Positions 32,532 to 42,919 of a stretch of DNA of 64,000 nt are shown here, piece by piece. Positions within the stretch are counted from its first letter, which is position 1. Each line of letters begins with the position of its first letter. Under the pieces are notes generated by a model. That model searched no databases, was not told the DNA's origin, and saw only the letters and a list, made by a program, of their open reading frames with translations. The position numbers and the translations under genes are program-made. The stretch comes from Gemmatimonadaceae bacterium. Its GTDB lineage: Bacteria > Gemmatimonadota > Gemmatimonadetes > Gemmatimonadales > Gemmatimonadaceae. The stretch covers positions 62,001-126,000 of the forward strand of contig JADZCT010000029.1 of the NCBI GenBank assembly GCA_020851455.1. The letters run 5' to 3'.

Positions 32532-33901
32532 TGGGCTGTCCCGCCGAGCGCATCGGCGACTGCGCCCACGAGCAGGTCGTCCTGGGCTTCCGGCACGCTC
32601 CGTAAGTCGAGCTGAAGGCGGTCGTCGAGCACACGGCCGACCACCGGCACGCTGGCCGCACGCAGCATGGCGTCGGCTCGGGCGGCGCTTGCCGCTTCGA
32701 TCCGTACCGCGGCCGACGCGATGCGCGCCGAGGGGAAGGCGCCGCCGCCCACAGCGGATTCCGACGCCACCGACACGCATTCGATGCCGCCCTTTCGCAA
32801 GCGCGCGGCAACGGCTTCCGAGCGGCGCCGGATAACTTCGGCAGGAGCGGTGAGCATCCTGAGCGTGGGTAGCTCCGCGACCGCTGCCGCAGGGTCGCGA
32901 TAGAGTTCGAGCGTTGCCTCGAGCGCCGCCAGCGTGAGCTTGTCAACGCGCATGGCGCGCGCGAGCGGATGCTTTCGCATCGCGTCCACGGCCTCCGCGC
33001 GTCCCAGCACGATCCCGGCCTGCGGGCCGCCCAGGAGTTTGTCGCCGCTCATGACGACGAGCGTGGCGCCGCTCCTCACCGCTTCGGGGGCCGTGGGCTC
33101 GCCGCTCAGGCCCCACGGCGAGAGGTCGAGCATGAGGCCGCTCCCGAAGTCGTGGATGAGCGGCACACCTGCGCGCGCGGCAACCGGCGCCAGTTCCGCA
33201 GGCCCGACGGACGCGACGAAGCCCTCCTGCACGAAGTTGCTGCGGTGCACGGAGAGTATCGCAGCCGTCCGGGGCGTGATGGCGTTCACATAGTCGGCTG
33301 CGTGGGTGCGGTTGGTGGTACCCACCTCGACCAGCAGCGCGCCGCTTGCGGCCATGATCTCCGGAACGCGGAAGCTGCCGCCGATCTCCACCAGCTCACC
33401 GCGCGAGATGATCGCTTCGCGCCCGTCGGCGAGCGCCGCGAGCGCAAGGACGAGCGCGGCTGCGCAGTTGTTCACAACCATTGCGTCTTCCGCGCCTGTG
33501 AGCTCGCGGAGCAGCGCGGCGCAGTGAATGTGGCGGGAGCCGCGTACGCCGGCGTCGAGGTCGTACTCGATGTTCGAGTATCCCGCGGCAATCTGCGCGA
33601 TCGCCGCGAGCGCTCGCTCTGCAAGCGGGGCGCGGCCGAGGTTCGTGTGGAGCACGACGCCCGTCGCGTTGACGACGCGCCTGAGCGAGCGTGTCATCGT
33701 GCGTTCCACTTCGGCTGCAATCAGCGCCCCCCATCCTGGGAGGTCATGGGCGCCTTGGCTGCGGTTGCTCCTTGCGGCCTCTATGACTCGCCGCGTGGCC
33801 GACGCAACCACGTCCCGCGGGGCGCGCGCGGTGAGGGCGCGCACTGCGTCGGACTCGAGCAACGTGCCGACGGCCGGAAGGTCGCGCCGTGCGTCGGTCA
33901 C
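32528..33901 (-). CDS. selA: L-seryl-tRNA(Sec) selenium transferase
   Basis: 457 residues from GTG 33901 (GTGA overlap with the lipoprotein gene upstream). SelA converts Ser-tRNA(Sec) to Sec-tRNA with selenophosphate. It shows the N-terminal SelA extension, Val-Leu-His-Thr-Asn-Leu-Gly-Arg-Ala-Pro-Leu, Asn-Asn-Cys-Ala-Ala-Ala and the PLP-binding Lys in Met-Ser-Gly-Asp-Lys-Leu-Leu-Gly-Gly-Pro-Gln-Ala-Gly. selB, selD and the selenocysteine tRNA are not in the window, though selA and selB often adjoin. The genome is expected to use selenocysteine elsewhere. Confidence 0.95.
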   Translation of the reverse strand: MTDARRDLPAVGTLLESDAVRALTARAPRDVVASATRRVIEAARSNRSQGAHDLPGWGALIAAEVERTMTRSLRRVVNATGVVLHTNLGRAPLAERALAAIAQIAAGYSNIEYDLDAGVRGSRHIHCAALLRELTGAEDAMVVNNCAAALVLALAALADGREAIISRGELVEIGGSFRVPEIMAASGALLVEVGTTNRTHAADYVNAITPRTAAILSVHRSNFVQEGFVASVGPAELAPVAARAGVPLIHDFGSGLMLDLSPWGLSGEPTAPEAVRSGATLVVMSGDKLLGGPQAGIVLGRAEAVDAMRKHPLARAMRVDKLTLAALEATLELYRDPAAAVAELPTLRMLTAPAEVIRRRSEAVAARLRKGGIECVSVASESAVGGGAFPSARIASAAVRIEAASAARADAMLRAASVPVVGRVLDDRLQLDLRSVPEAQDDLLVGAVADALGGTAQ

Positions 33902-35223
33902 GTGCCCCCCGGCGGCGGACGGCGTTGCGTGGTGTCGCGGGGGGCGGGGCGTGGGCGCGCAACGACCCGGTCGCTGCTGCGCGGAGGGCCGACGACGGCC
34001 TGGACATCTCTCGCCGTGAGCCGGACGGCCTCGCCCGCGGAAACGGGTTCGGCGAGGACGATTACGAACTCCGTCGGCGGCGCGGGCCTGCGGAGCACAG
34101 GCGCCGGGGCCTTCTTCGCCGTGTCGCGCATCGCCCGGAGCGAGTCAATCTGCGCGCGAGCGAGCGAATCGCGCTGCGCAGCGATGCGCAGGGAATCCCG
34201 GCGCGCCAGGGCCTGGCGGCCCTTTGTCGTCGTATCGGCACGGAGCGCGGAGTCTTCGCGCGCGGCCTTCGCCAGCGCCTGGGCGGAGTCGAACGCGGCA
34301 GCGGTGGCAACGGAGCCTACGGCGATCGCCGACGAGTCACGGTACCTTCGCACGGTGACCTGCGACGGAACGAGCGGCGGCGCGCCGCGAAGGCCGTGGT
34401 CGAACTTCAGCCGTATGGTCGTCGAGTCGCCGAACGCGGCCTCGGCAATGTGAGCGCCAAGCGTGTCGCGAGGGATCATGTAGAAATCGTGACGCGCCGA
34501 ATCCACGACTGTGACGGTCGCGGTATCCCACGGTTCACGCGGGTCGCGCGTGCCGTTGTTGTTGGCGTCAATCCACGCGCGCACGAGGTACCTGGCGGGG
34601 GGCAGCGTGCCGAGCGCGAACCAGCCAAGCGAATCGGCCGCGATGCTGTAAGTGAGGATCGTATCCGGGGGGATCGTCGCGTCAATGCGCGCCCGCGGGG
34701 CCGGCTTCCCGGCCATCCAGTCGAAGGCGGCTCCGCGCATGGCGCCGTCGGGAATCGCGTTGCCGGTGGCAAACACGGTGCGGAAGGCCGTCGTGGTCGC
34801 GTTCGTGCGGAGGTCCGTGAGGCCCGGCAGGATGGTGACCGCGTACGCCGTGTTCTGCCGCCAGCCGCCGCGCGGACGGATGACTATGCGGTTCCGCGCC
34901 CAGTCAACTTCTGGTTTTCCGCTGCCGGGCGAGATAACCACGATGCTGCGCAGATCGGGAGCGCCGCGTGGGCGTTCACTGACCACTTCGTCGAAGGTGA
35001 ACTCGACGGCGCGCGGCATCACTCCCACCGACCCGCTCTCCGGGGTGATCTTCAGCAGCGCGGGCGGAGTGGTGTCGGGCGGGCCGCCGGGGGGCATTCC
35101 CTGAGAGGCGCACGCAAGCACGATCGCTGCGACCGCCAGGGCGGCGACCGGCGCGGGCCGTACCCGCGCAGAGCGCGCCGACCCCGGGCGACGCACTGCG
35201 TATGCTGCCGGAGCAGGGGTCAC
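33898..35223 (-). CDS. Big_5-domain lipoprotein of unknown function
   Basis: 441 residues from GTG 35223 (GTGA overlap with valS). A lipobox (Val-Leu-Ala-Cys38) implies an anchored lipoprotein after signal removal. The first domain (about 45-130) has the Big_5/SbsA pattern Pro-Pro-Ala-Leu-Leu-Lys-Ile-Thr-Pro-Glu and Val-Glu-Phe-Thr-Phe-Asp-Glu. A second beta domain follows (Trp-Phe-Ala-Leu-Gly-Thr; Asp-Ala-Asn-Asn-Asn-Gly at about 210, a calcium-like loop), then a charged Ala/Arg/Asp-rich helix (about 310-365) and a Pro/Arg-rich end. Such Big_5 lipoproteins may be surface proteins. Probably cotranscribed with valS and selA. Confidence 0.78.
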   Translation of the reverse strand: MTPAPAAYAVRRPGSARSARVRPAPVAALAVAAIVLACASQGMPPGGPPDTTPPALLKITPESGSVGVMPRAVEFTFDEVVSERPRGAPDLRSIVVISPGSGKPEVDWARNRIVIRPRGGWRQNTAYAVTILPGLTDLRTNATTTAFRTVFATGNAIPDGAMRGAAFDWMAGKPAPRARIDATIPPDTILTYSIAADSLGWFALGTLPPARYLVRAWIDANNNGTRDPREPWDTATVTVVDSARHDFYMIPRDTLGAHIAEAAFGDSTTIRLKFDHGLRGAPPLVPSQVTVRRYRDSSAIAVGSVATAAAFDSAQALAKAAREDSALRADTTTKGRQALARRDSLRIAAQRDSLARAQIDSLRAMRDTAKKAPAPVLRRPAPPTEFVIVLAEPVSAGEAVRLTARDVQAVVGPPRSSDRVVARPRPAPRDTTQRRPPPGGT

Positions 35224-38060
35224 TGAGTGGCCAGCGCGGCCAGCTTAGCCGCGAGCTGCCCGGCGCGCTCCGCCCACTCGCGCTCCTTGGCGCGTTCGGC
35301 TTCTACAACCGCAGCCGGCGCCTTCCCCGTGAACTTCTCGTTGGCCAACCGGCCGCGCAGCGCGGCGAGTTGCTTCGTGAGGCCCTCGAGTTCAGTCGCG
35401 ATCTTTCCGCGTTCCCTGCTGAGGTCAACGACCCCCGCGAGCGACACGATGACCTCGAAGTCGTTTGCGACAAGCTTGCGCGCGGCGCCCCCGTGCGGGA
35501 TATCGCCCTGCGGCACGAGCGAGCACTTCGCCATCCGCGTGATGAACGCCGACTCCGCCGCGACGGCCGCGGCATGGGATGGGCTGGAAGTTGCCGCCGC
35601 GACCCGGACCGTCTCGCCGGCGGGAACGACGTATTCGTTGCGAATCTCGCGCACGGCGGTGATCGTCGCGCGCGCGATGTCGAACCCGCGGCCGTCATCC
35701 TCCTGCGACTGGCCGCTCCTCACCGGCCATGCGGCGGTCGCGAGAAACCCGCTGCCGTCCATGCCGCGCTCCGGCAGTCGCGCCCAGAGCGCCTCGGTCA
35801 CGAACGGCATTATCGGATGGATGAGGCGTAGCGCCCGGTCGAATGCATGCACGAGCACCGCCCGCGCGACGTCCCGCTGTGGGTGGCCGGGGGCGAGCCG
35901 CGTCTTGGCATGCTCGAGGTACCAGTCGGCGAGCTCGGTCCAGACGAACGCGCGCGCGGCTTCGGCGTACTCGTCGAGGCGAAGCCCGGCGTGGCGTTCG
36001 GCTTCGGGCCAGGCGCCGTCCCCGGGAGGGCGCGCGGGGCCGAGCGAGGAATCGGCCCGTGCGATTGCCGCGTCGAGCCGCGCGAGAATCCAGTGGTCCG
36101 CCGGCCGCAGGTCGTCGTTGTTCATGTCGCGCAGAGCCCGCACCGGCTCGGTTCCCGCCTGGAGCAGGAGGAACCGCCCGATGTTCCAGAGCTTCGTGGC
36201 GAAGTTGCGTCCGGTCGCGAACGATTGCTCGATGTTTTCGTGGTCGAGGAGCAGGTCGGAGCCGAGTCCCATTCCCGCGATGACCGTCCAGCGCAGCGCG
36301 TCGGCGCCAAAGCGCTCCACCACGTCGAGCGGGTCAATGCCGTTGCCCAGCGATTTGGACATGCGCCGGTGCTGCGCGTCGCGCGCGGTGCCGTGCAGGT
36401 ACACCGTGTGGAATGGCGCGACGCCGTCCGGGCCGCTCGCGGCGGGCACTGCGGGCACGAACGATCCGCGCTTGTCTGGCCGCGTTACGTACATGCCGCT
36501 CATGATCATCCGCGCCACCCAGAAGAACAGGATCTCAGGCGCGGTGACGAGCACGTCGGTGGGGTAGAACGCGTCGAGGTCGGGCGTGGCGTCCGGCCAG
36601 CCGAGCGTGGAGAACGGCCAGAGCTGCGAAGAGAACCACGTGTCGAGGACATCGTCGTCCTGGCGGGCCGGGCCGCCGCAGCCGGGGCACCTCGGATGGT
36701 CGTCGCGGTGGGCGAAGTGCGGCGGGCAGCCGGGCGTCGGCGACTTGCAATAGAAGACCGGAATCCGGTGTCCCCACCAGATCTGCCTGCTGATGTTCCA
36801 GTCGCGGATGTTCTCCATCCAGTTCACGTACACCGCCTCCCACCGCTCTGGGAGGATGCGTACGCGGCCGTCCTTCACCGCCTGGAGGGCGGGCGCCGCG
36901 AGCGGTGCCATCTTCACGAACCACTGCTCGGAGAGGCGCGGCTCGACGATCGTGTTGCAGCGATAGCAGCGGCGCACCGCATGCGCATGCTGTTCGACCT
37001 TCACCAGGGCGCCGGCAGCTTCGAGCGCCTTCACGACTTTCTTGCGGGCGTCGGCGCGGTCCATGCCCCGGTACTCCGGCGGCACCCGGCCGGCTGCGTT
37101 GGCGTATTCCGCCATGTTGCCCTCGGGGGTCATCACGAGGGGCATCGGCAGGTCGTGGCGCCTTCCGACATCGAAGTCGTTCGCGTCGTGGGCGGGCGTG
37201 ATCTTGAGGGCACCGGTGCCGAAGGTTCGGTCAACGTAGGAGTCGGCGATTACCGTGAGCTCGACGCCGTTCGCCGGGTTGACCACCCGCGCGCCCACGA
37301 ATCCCGCGTAGCGGTCGTCTTCAGGGTGCACCGCTATGGCGACGTCGCCGAACATCGTTTCGGGGCGCGTCGTCGCGACCACGATGGCGCGCGAAGGGTC
37401 GCCCGCGACCCGGTACCGGACATGGTACAGGTTGCCCTGCGCGTCGTGGTGCTCCGCTTCTTCGTCCGAGAGTGCGGTCAGGCAGCGCGGGCACCAGTGG
37501 ATCACGCGGTGGCCGCGGTAGATCAGCCCGTCCTCGTACCAGCGCACGAAGATCTCGCGCACGGCGCGTGAGAGCTCTGGCGAGAAGGTGTAGGCGGCGC
37601 GGCTCCAGTCGCAGCTCGCGCCGATCGCCCTCAGCTGGCTTAGGATCACGCCGCCCTTCTCGGCGACGAACTCTTTCACTTCTTCGACAAACGCCTCGCG
37701 GCCCAGGTCCTGGCGGGTCTTTCCGCGCCTGGCGAGTTCGCGCTCGACCACGTTTTGGGTTGCGATCCCGGCGTGGTCGGTGCCGGGTACCCACAGTGCT
37801 GCGTCCCCCGACATGCGGCGCCACCGGATGAGCACGTCCTGGACCGCGTTGTTGAGCCCGTGCCCCATGTGGAGCACGCCCGTCACGTTGGGCGGCGGCA
37901 TCACGATCACGAACGGGTCGCGGGGGCCGCTGGCCCGGCGCGATGCCTCCGGAGCCGCCCCGAACACGCCCGCCGTCTCCCACTTCCTGTATAGTGGCGG
38001 GTCGGAAGTAGCGGGTTCGTAGCGCGAGGGGATGCTTTCGGCGGAGTGGTCTGGAGCCAT
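35220..38060 (-). CDS. valS: Valyl-tRNA synthetase
   Basis: 946 residues, ATG 38060. Class I enzyme charging tRNA-Val, with editing domain. HIGH is Asn-Val-Thr-Gly-Val-Leu-His-Met-Gly-His, KMSKS is Arg-Arg-Met-Ser-Lys-Ser-Leu-Gly-Asn, and the C-terminal coiled-coil arm (last 65 residues) is present. A Cys cluster in Cys-Pro-x-Cys-x-Gly form occurs after Pro-Pro-His-Phe-Ala-His, a zinc-binding loop also seen in long bacterial ValS. It begins the minus-strand run valS-lipoprotein-selA-gmhB-purN-purH and is divergent from thrS. Confidence 0.97.
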   Translation of the reverse strand: MAPDHSAESIPSRYEPATSDPPLYRKWETAGVFGAAPEASRRASGPRDPFVIVMPPPNVTGVLHMGHGLNNAVQDVLIRWRRMSGDAALWVPGTDHAGIATQNVVERELARRGKTRQDLGREAFVEEVKEFVAEKGGVILSQLRAIGASCDWSRAAYTFSPELSRAVREIFVRWYEDGLIYRGHRVIHWCPRCLTALSDEEAEHHDAQGNLYHVRYRVAGDPSRAIVVATTRPETMFGDVAIAVHPEDDRYAGFVGARVVNPANGVELTVIADSYVDRTFGTGALKITPAHDANDFDVGRRHDLPMPLVMTPEGNMAEYANAAGRVPPEYRGMDRADARKKVVKALEAAGALVKVEQHAHAVRRCYRCNTIVEPRLSEQWFVKMAPLAAPALQAVKDGRVRILPERWEAVYVNWMENIRDWNISRQIWWGHRIPVFYCKSPTPGCPPHFAHRDDHPRCPGCGGPARQDDDVLDTWFSSQLWPFSTLGWPDATPDLDAFYPTDVLVTAPEILFFWVARMIMSGMYVTRPDKRGSFVPAVPAASGPDGVAPFHTVYLHGTARDAQHRRMSKSLGNGIDPLDVVERFGADALRWTVIAGMGLGSDLLLDHENIEQSFATGRNFATKLWNIGRFLLLQAGTEPVRALRDMNNDDLRPADHWILARLDAAIARADSSLGPARPPGDGAWPEAERHAGLRLDEYAEAARAFVWTELADWYLEHAKTRLAPGHPQRDVARAVLVHAFDRALRLIHPIMPFVTEALWARLPERGMDGSGFLATAAWPVRSGQSQEDDGRGFDIARATITAVREIRNEYVVPAGETVRVAAATSSPSHAAAVAAESAFITRMAKCSLVPQGDIPHGGAARKLVANDFEVIVSLAGVVDLSRERGKIATELEGLTKQLAALRGRLANEKFTGKAPAAVVEAERAKEREWAERAGQLAAKLAALATQ

Positions 38061-38217
38061 GGAACCATGAAAACTAGCGTCACGGTGGCGATGGGCGCGA
38101 CGGCCCGGTTAGCTTCCAATGCGCTATCCCGCCGTGAGTTGCGTGTCTCGCGCGGGGTGCGGACGGCCGGCCGCATGGGGCGGCCCGGACGCCATCCATG
38201 CAGGGGTTCCCAGTCCC

Positions 38218-40152
38218 GTGGCGACAGAAACACTCCAATTAGTGCTTCCCAACGGTGCGACCCGCGACGTTGCCGCTGGCACGCTCGCGCGCGACGTCGT
38301 CGCATCCATCGGCCCGGGCCTGCTCAAGGCCGCGATCGCCGTCGCCGTGGATGGCGACGTCCAGGATCTCATGACGCCCATCCGTACAGGCGGCGCCTTC
38401 GTCGTCCTCAAGGAGAGCGACCCGCGCTCCCTTGCGGTGCTGCGCCACTCGGGGGCGCACATCCTGGCGACGGCCGTGCGCCGGCTGCGGCCGGACGCCA
38501 GGATCGGCTTCGGACCCGCGATTGACGACGGCTTCTACTACGACTTCGAGGTGGAGAAGCCGTTCACCCCGGAAGACCTCGCCGCGTTCGAAGCGGAGAT
38601 GCACAAGGTGGTCGCCGAGAAGTATCCGTTCGTGCGCGCGGAGATCTCGCGCGCCGAGGGTGAGAAGGTGTTCGCGGACGATCCCCTCAAGCTCGAGCGG
38701 CTCGCCGAGCTCGGCGAGAGCGAGGTGATTTCCACGTATACGGACGGCCCGTTCACGGATCTCTGCCGCGGTCCACACGTCCCCGACACGTCGTACGTGA
38801 AGAACTTCAGGCTGCTCTCGACCGCGGGCGCGTACTGGCGCGGCGACGAGAGGCGCCAGATGCTGCAGCGTATCTACGCGACGGCATTCTGGAAGAAGGA
38901 AGATCTCGACGCCCACATCCACCGCCTCGAGGAAGCGCGCAAGCGCGACCATCGCGTCGTCGGCAAGCAGCTCGACCTCTTCATGTTTCACCACTTCGCG
39001 CCCGGCGCGGCCTTCTGGACAGAGCGCGGAACATTCATCATAAACACGCTGAACGAATACCTGCGCGAGCTGCAGCGCGACGGCTATCAGGAGATCAAGA
39101 CACCGCTCCTCTACAACAAGGGGCTCTGGGAGATCTCCGGCCACTGGGGCAAGTACCGCGAGAACATGTTCCTTGTGCTCGACAACGAGACCAAAGAGCA
39201 CGACTTCTCGCTGAAGCCGATGAACTGCCCGTCGCACTATCTGATGTACAACTCGCGGAAACATTCCTACCGCGAGCTGCCGCTCAGGTTCAGCACCTAC
39301 GACGTGCTGCACCGGAACGAAGTGAGCGGCTCGCTCTCGGGGCTGACGCGCGTGCGGCAGTTCCAGCAGGACGACTGTCACATCTTCCTGATGGAGAGCC
39401 AGATCGCCGACGAGGTGAGGCGGCTCACCGACTTCATCCTCGGCTACTATCGCACCTTCGGCCTCAGCGCCGCGCTCAGGTTCGCGACCCGCCCGCCGGT
39501 GCGGATCGGGTCGGACGAGATGTGGGACCGTGCCGAGGGCGCGCTCAGGGCAGCGCTCGAGGAGACAGGAGAGCCATACGAGCTCAAGGAAGGCGACGGC
39601 GCGTTCTACGGCCCCAAGGTTGACTTCGACGTCACCGATTCGATAGGCCGGCACTGGCAGTTGGGCACGATCCAGCTCGACTATGCCGCGCCCGAGCGAT
39701 TCGACCTGTCGTACACCGGCGAGGATAACGCCACGCACAGGCCTGTCGTGATCCATCGCGCGGTGAGCGGCTCGTTCGAGCGGTTCATCGCGATCCTGAT
39801 CGAGCACTTCGCGGGCGCTTTCCCCGTGTGGCTCTCGCCCGAGCAGGTTCGTGTGCTTCCCATCGCCGACGATCTTGCCGCAACGGCGCACGAGGTGACC
39901 GCGCGGCTCCGGGCGGCTGGAATCCGCGCTTCCTGCGACGACCGGAGCGAGACGCTCAACTACCGGATCCGCGAAGGCGAGACGATGAAGGTTCCGTACA
40001 TGGCCGTCATCGGCAAGCGCGAAGCCGAGGCGGGCACGCTGGCCGTGCGTGAGCGCGGCCAGGGGAAGAAGCAGGAGGTCGTCGCGGTTGACGCCTTCAC
40101 TGCGCGCGTGCAGGAGGAGATACGCGCGCGCGCGCTGCCAGCGGCCGGGTGA
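38218..40152 (+). CDS. thrS: Threonyl-tRNA synthetase
   Basis: 644 residues from GTG 38218, where homology to ThrRS begins; the frame is open 33 codons upstream, without homology. It charges tRNA-Thr. An N-terminal TGS domain (about 1-62), the editing domain with Arg-His-Ser-Gly-Ala-His-Ile-Leu-Ala-Thr-Ala, the catalytic core with zinc-binding Cys in Met-Asn-Cys-Pro-Ser-His, and an anticodon-binding domain follow. The 157 bases before the gene hold no T-box I can recognise. The next gene overlaps its stop (GTGATG). Confidence 0.96.
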   Translation: MATETLQLVLPNGATRDVAAGTLARDVVASIGPGLLKAAIAVAVDGDVQDLMTPIRTGGAFVVLKESDPRSLAVLRHSGAHILATAVRRLRPDARIGFGPAIDDGFYYDFEVEKPFTPEDLAAFEAEMHKVVAEKYPFVRAEISRAEGEKVFADDPLKLERLAELGESEVISTYTDGPFTDLCRGPHVPDTSYVKNFRLLSTAGAYWRGDERRQMLQRIYATAFWKKEDLDAHIHRLEEARKRDHRVVGKQLDLFMFHHFAPGAAFWTERGTFIINTLNEYLRELQRDGYQEIKTPLLYNKGLWEISGHWGKYRENMFLVLDNETKEHDFSLKPMNCPSHYLMYNSRKHSYRELPLRFSTYDVLHRNEVSGSLSGLTRVRQFQQDDCHIFLMESQIADEVRRLTDFILGYYRTFGLSAALRFATRPPVRIGSDEMWDRAEGALRAALEETGEPYELKEGDGAFYGPKVDFDVTDSIGRHWQLGTIQLDYAAPERFDLSYTGEDNATHRPVVIHRAVSGSFERFIAILIEHFAGAFPVWLSPEQVRVLPIADDLAATAHEVTARLRAAGIRASCDDRSETLNYRIREGETMKVPYMAVIGKREAEAGTLAVRERGQGKKQEVVAVDAFTARVQEEIRARALPAAG

Positions 40153-40733
40153 TGGATCGGCTGCTCGCTGGCTCGCTTCTTGCCGCTATGGCCGGGCTGG
40201 CGCCGGTCATCGCGGGCGCGCAGGTGCCGTCGGCGCGCGCGGCGCGCGCCGGCATTGGCGCCCCTTTCCTCGCAGCCGCGACCGACCCGGACGCAGGGAG
40301 CGCCAAGCCCTCCGTGGAGCCGGCGCGGGTGTTTGGCGAGATCTTCGCGGGCGCGTATGCTGGCGTTGCCGGGTACTTCGTCGGCACGTGGGTGGGCAGC
40401 GCAATTGCCGAAGGACTGGGCACGGAGTCGCCCGAGAACCGCGAGCGGATCGGGTACGTCGTCGGCATTCTGAGCGCAACGTTCGCCACAGCCGGTAGCG
40501 TCGCCGCCGTCGGGAACATCGGCGACCAGACCGGCTCGTATCCCGCGGCGCTCGTCGGCACGGCGGCTGGCGTGGCGGTCGGCGTCCTCTTCGACCAGAT
40601 GATCTACGGACACGCCCGACTTCCGTCGGAGACGGGCTCGTCGCGAATGCGCTGGGTGTCGGCCTCGATCGAGGCGCTGCTTCCCTCCTTCGGCGCAACC
40701 ATTGCTTTCAACTCGACACGAAGGTTCAAATGA
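40149..40733 (+). CDS. Small exported/membrane protein of unknown function
   Basis: 194 residues from GTG 40149 (ATG 40152 equally possible). A Sec signal ends at about Gly-Ala-Gln25. The mature part has three Gly/Ala-rich hydrophobic stretches (about 64-85, 100-120, 130-148) with Gly-x-x-x-Gly spacing, suggesting an envelope membrane protein. The C terminus ends Arg-Arg-Phe-Lys. Family not recognised. It bridges thrS and the thiolase gene by four-base overlaps at both ends. Confidence 0.66.
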   Translation: MMDRLLAGSLLAAMAGLAPVIAGAQVPSARAARAGIGAPFLAAATDPDAGSAKPSVEPARVFGEIFAGAYAGVAGYFVGTWVGSAIAEGLGTESPENRERIGYVVGILSATFATAGSVAAVGNIGDQTGSYPAALVGTAAGVAVGVLFDQMIYGHARLPSETGSSRMRWVSASIEALLPSFGATIAFNSTRRFK

Positions 40734-41947
40734 CCGACAGTTCAACGAATCCCGTAATCGTCTCGGCTGTTCGCACCCCGATCGGCAAGTTCCTCGGCGG
40801 ATTGAGCGCGTTGAGCGCGCCGCAACTCGGCGCCGCCGCCATCAGGGCCGCGGTTGAGCGCTCGAACGTGGACGCGGCCGCGTTCGACGAAGTGATCATG
40901 GGGAACGTGGTGCAGGGCGGGGTGGGGCAGGCCCCGGCGCGGCAGGCAGCCATACATGGCGGCGTTGCCGCGACCGTCCCCGCGTATACCGTGAACAAGG
41001 TCTGCGGATCGGGACTGCAGGCTGTGATGCTCGCGGCCCAGGCGATACGTGCCGACGACGCGCAGGCGCTCGTCGCGGGCGGCATGGAGTCAATGAGCAA
41101 TGCCCCGTATTACGTGTACGGCATGCGGACCGGCGTGAAGTTCGGACAGCAGGCGCTCGTTGACGGCGTGATCCGCGACGGACTCTGGTGCTCGTTTGGC
41201 AACAACCACATGGGCGGGTACGCCGAATACACGGCAAAGAAGGCCGGCATCACGCGTGCGCGGCAGGATGAGTTCGCGCTCGAGTCGCATCGTAAGGCAG
41301 TGGCGGCAATCGAGTCGGGCGCGTTCGCCGCGGAGATCGCCGCGGTCGAGATCGCCGGGCGCAAGGGGTCAACCGTGATCTCGACCGACGAGGGCCCGCG
41401 AAAGGACACGTCTCTCGACCTTCTCGCGAAGCTCAAGCCCGCGTTCCCGGGCGACGCGCCGAAAGACATGCGCCCCGACGAGCTCACGGTGACCGCCGGC
41501 AACGCGCCCGGCCTTTCCGATGGCGCGGCTGCGCTCGTGGTGACGAGCGAGGCATTCGCGAGGGCCCATGGGCTAGGGGTGCTTGCGCGCATTACCGGTT
41601 ATGCGTCCGGCGGGACGGAGCCGAAGGATCTCTTCTTCGCCCCGATAGTGGCAGTGCGGAACCTCATGAAGAAGACAGGCGCGAAGATCGGCGATTACGA
41701 TCTGATCGAGGCCAACGAGGCGTTCGCGAGTCAGGCTCTTGCCGACGGCGACGGCCTTGGCTGGGACTGGGACCGCGTCAACGTGAACGGCGGCGCGATC
41801 GCGCTCGGGCACCCGATCGGGTCGAGCGGCGCGCGCATCCTTGCGACGCTGCTCCATGCCCTGCGTGCGCGCGGCAAACGCACCGGGCTCGCCACGCTCT
41901 GTCTCGGCGGCGGCAACGCCGTCGCGCTCAGCATCGAGCTCGCGTAA
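40730..41947 (+). CDS. Acetyl-CoA acetyltransferase (thiolase)
   Basis: 405 residues. Thiolase joins or splits acetyl-CoA units. The nucleophile Cys is in Asn-Lys-Val-Cys-Gly-Ser-Gly (about 91), Asn-Glu-Ala-Phe-Ala and [11 protein letters not shown] hold the other catalytic residues, and the second Cys is in Leu-Cys-Leu-Gly-Gly-Gly-Asn (usually Gly-Gly-Gly-Met/Glu-Gly; here Asn replaces the usual residue). It begins a short lipid/ketone module with the 3-hydroxyacyl-CoA and acyl-CoA dehydrogenases. Direction (biosynthesis or degradation) is not readable. Confidence 0.94.
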   Translation: MTDSSTNPVIVSAVRTPIGKFLGGLSALSAPQLGAAAIRAAVERSNVDAAAFDEVIMGNVVQGGVGQAPARQAAIHGGVAATVPAYTVNKVCGSGLQAVMLAAQAIRADDAQALVAGGMESMSNAPYYVYGMRTGVKFGQQALVDGVIRDGLWCSFGNNHMGGYAEYTAKKAGITRARQDEFALESHRKAVAAIESGAFAAEIAAVEIAGRKGSTVISTDEGPRKDTSLDLLAKLKPAFPGDAPKDMRPDELTVTAGNAPGLSDGAAALVVTSEAFARAHGLGVLARITGYASGGTEPKDLFFAPIVAVRNLMKKTGAKIGDYDLIEANEAFASQALADGDGLGWDWDRVNVNGGAIALGHPIGSSGARILATLLHALRARGKRTGLATLCLGGGNAVALSIELA

Positions 41948-42055
41948 CCAGCATCGCTTGAACCGTCGCATGCGCTAGTTTTCCGTGCGCGGCGCCGGAG
42001 TGCGCTGCGCATCGGACGATCGCGTCGCTGCCTGACTTGCAAACCGGAACGGAGC

Positions 42056-42907
<852 letters not shown>

Positions 42908-42919
42908 GGACTGGGCCGG

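Noticed and set aside
38061-38217. A T-box leader before thrS or valS
   Set aside because: No T-box sequence, specifier loop or antiterminator structure is visible in the 157-base gap.
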